Origin: an uncultured Eubacteriales bacterium
GTDB lineage: Bacteria; Bacillota; Clostridia; Christensenellales; UBA1242
Length of the DNA: 7,232 nucleotides
Assembly (NCBI GenBank): GCA_958420145.1
Contig: CATZIR010000031.1
Coordinates: 1-7,232, forward strand
Direction of reading: 5' to 3'
Below the pieces are notes generated by a model. It saw only the letters and a list, made by a program, of their open reading frames with translations, had not been told where the DNA came from and did not search any database. Made by a program: the position numbers and the translations under genes. Each line of letters begins with the position of its first letter. The stretch's first letter is position 1. Below are positions 5,833 through 7,232 of this stretch, piece by piece.

Positions 5833-5886
5833 ATATATATGTTTTGATTTTTTTAAAAAAATATTAAAAAATACACTAAAAATAAT

Positions 5887-5922
5887 AAAAAAGCGTGTTT
5901 TTTATGCTTTGCACACTTTTTT
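5887..5922 (-). terminator. intrinsic terminator overlapping the end of the flippase gene
   Basis: On the minus strand AAAAAAGTGTG (5922-5912) pairs with CACGCTTTTTT (5897-5887) over 11 bp with one G:U pair. The T6 arm is followed by further T-rich sequence. The 14-base loop (5911-5898) contains the stop codon TAA (5904-5902), so the hairpin uses the last codons of the gene as its first arm. Confidence 0.7.
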
Positions 5923-7232
5923 CTTGTTTTTTACTTTATTAATTTTTATATTTTTTAGTTTAACAAACATTGCTGAAACATTGATAACACCAAACAAAAT
6001 GCAAAGTATTAAGAACATTAAAAGTCCAAAGCCTGCACTAAAACAAACGCTAAAAAATGGTGTCACAACATACTTTAGCACGCCAAATAGCCACTTAGAA
6101 AGTAGACTCGAAGGCACGCAAAATACACTCATCAAAACAAATGGTTTTAGCACTAAGCCATTTATGTTTGTCTTTTTGTATATGAGCAAGCAGTTTAGAA
6201 TGGTGGTGATTAACATACAGCCACCCATACCATACGCAAGCGACGAAATTCCAACATATTTTGGTAGAAATAAAATAGATAGCACTAGCACAACAGAGCC
6301 TATAACTTGGTGAATGAACCCACGAGTTTCTAAGCCTAAAACATTTAGAATGCTGTGTGTTATTCCACATAGTCCTATCGGTACAATAGTCCAGCAAGTG
6401 AGTTTTAACAAATAGCCACTTGTTGTGTTGTTAAAAAGGAGTATACCAATTTGTTCGCCAACACCTAAAAATACTGGCACAAAGCAAAAGCAGATGAGTA
6501 GAGATAGCGTGATTGCAGTTTTTATTTGTTCGTTAAACTCTTTGCTATTATTCGCTGCCAAACTCGTTGATAGTTCTGGAATCAGCGCTGTGGCGTATGA
6601 GCCAATTATTGTATTAGGAAGCATTAGTAGGGGCATTGTCATTCCAAGTGCCACACCAAACAAACTAATTGCTTGCTCCTCGCTAAACCCAGCCGACACA
6701 AGTCTTAGAGGCAAAATTATGGCAATTAGTGGTTGAGCCAAACTCATAATAACCCTAACACAAGTTATCGCACTAGATGTTTTTAAAACCTTTTTGAATT
6801 CTTGTTTTGGACTTCGTAATCTTCCACCGTGCTTATAGTAGAAGAAAATTGATATAGCCATACTAATAAAACACGACAAACTGTTGCAAAGTGCAGCGTA
6901 GTAACCAGCTTTTACGCTTGGAGTGGTGAAGGAGAAAAATATCAAAAACAGTATGAGCCTAAAACTTTGTTCGCCAACTTCACTAATACAGTTGTCTAGA
7001 TGTTTTTTTCGTCCCCAAAGCGCCCCACGAAAGCACGAATAAATGCCACCAGCAAGAACGGCAGGAAGGAGAAGTAAAAGCATATTTGCGCTGTAAATAT
7101 TCGTCCATTTTGCGATTGCATTTTTGAATACAAAACACAAAATTGTTAGCACTAAGCAGGTTGCTAGTTCAATAATTAGTGACGCAGTTACGGCAGAAGA
7201 CTCTGTTTTTTCATCACCACTAACTGACGCTC
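5902..7232 (-). CDS. SpoVB/MurJ-like lipid-linked oligosaccharide flippase (5' end missing)
   Basis: The last 442 codons of a polytopic membrane protein of the MATE/PST flippase superfamily are visible; the frame is open to the window edge, so roughly 70-80 N-terminal residues are missing if it has the usual SpoVB length near 520. About ten or more hydrophobic segments are spread along the chain. Family marks include LLPAVLAGGIYSCFRGALWGRK near visible residues 56-77 (compare the FRGYFQG region of SpoVB), LLMLPNTIIGSYATALIPELS near 200-220, and NVLGLETRGFIHQVIG near 295-310. The tail ends in a very basic cytosolic stretch, KVKNKKKVCKA. SpoVB is needed for spore cortex formation in Bacillus; related flippases move peptidoglycan or polysaccharide precursors, and the sequence does not settle which this is. 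It ends in its own terminator 70 bases before the DUF421 gene. Confidence 0.87.
   Translation of the reverse strand, partial: ASVSGDEKTESSAVTASLIIELATCLVLTILCFVFKNAIAKWTNIYSANMLLLLLPAVLAGGIYSCFRGALWGRKKHLDNCISEVGEQSFRLILFLIFFSFTTPSVKAGYYAALCNSLSCFISMAISIFFYYKHGGRLRSPKQEFKKVLKTSSAITCVRVIMSLAQPLIAIILPLRLVSAGFSEEQAISLFGVALGMTMPLLMLPNTIIGSYATALIPELSTSLAANNSKEFNEQIKTAITLSLLICFCFVPVFLGVGEQIGILLFNNTTSGYLLKLTCWTIVPIGLCGITHSILNVLGLETRGFIHQVIGSVVLVLSILFLPKYVGISSLAYGMGGCMLITTILNCLLIYKKTNINGLVLKPFVLMSVFCVPSSLLSKWLFGVLKYVVTPFFSVCFSAGFGLLMFLILCILFGVINVSAMFVKLKNIKINKVKNKKKVCKA

Noticed and set aside
5833..5875. SigE or SigG promoter before the DUF421 gene using CATATATA as -10
   Set aside because: The nearest -35-like ATA is about 20 bases away, too far for SigE, no SigG -35 fits, and the start point would fall within the coding region.

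Overview
The window looks like chromosomal DNA of an AT-rich, low-GC Gram-positive bacterium, most likely a spore-forming or spore-derived member of the Clostridia. This rests on the uvrB-uvrA order with AT-rich intrinsic terminators, a SpoVB-like flippase, a DUF421 (YetF-type) plus DUF4363 pair that is typical of clostridial spore formers, and strong AGGAG-type ribosome binding sites. TGG encodes Trp and TGA is used as a stop, so the code is the ordinary bacterial one.

Left part (1-3530): the 3' end of uvrB, then a complete uvrA with its own extended -10 promoter and ribosome binding site. The two encode the damage-recognition half of nucleotide excision repair. A perfect 15-bp hairpin after uvrA can stop transcription from both sides.

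Middle part (3576-4727): an unusual locus on the minus strand. Four tiny XRE-family DNA-binding proteins (66-69 residues, almost nothing but the helix-turn-helix) stand head to tail with 1-nt gaps or overlaps. Each ends in a version of the tail DYLxGxxDY. In transcription order the second copy (3986-4188) is broken by a single missing A in a short A run. Divergently placed is an 86-residue protein that I do not recognise. It is driven by a near-consensus promoter (TTGACT-17-TATACT with an extended -10) whose predicted start point falls on the ATG, implying a leaderless mRNA. A perfect palindrome, ACGCT-N5-AGCGT, fills the spacer between -35 and -10, as expected of a repressor operator. The simplest model is that one or more XRE proteins repress the small gene and possibly their own operon. 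This is the part most likely to hold something undescribed.

Right part (4724-7232, minus strand): a DUF4363 protein with one membrane anchor, translationally coupled (ATGA overlap) to an upstream DUF421/YetF membrane protein. Before them is a 5'-truncated polytopic SpoVB/MurJ-like flippase that ends in its own terminator. These are envelope or sporulation-type functions. The small orphan gene and the DUF4363 gene converge and overlap by their stop codons. There is no gene-free stretch above 300 bases, and I saw no tRNA, rRNA, CRISPR array, insertion sequence or riboswitch.
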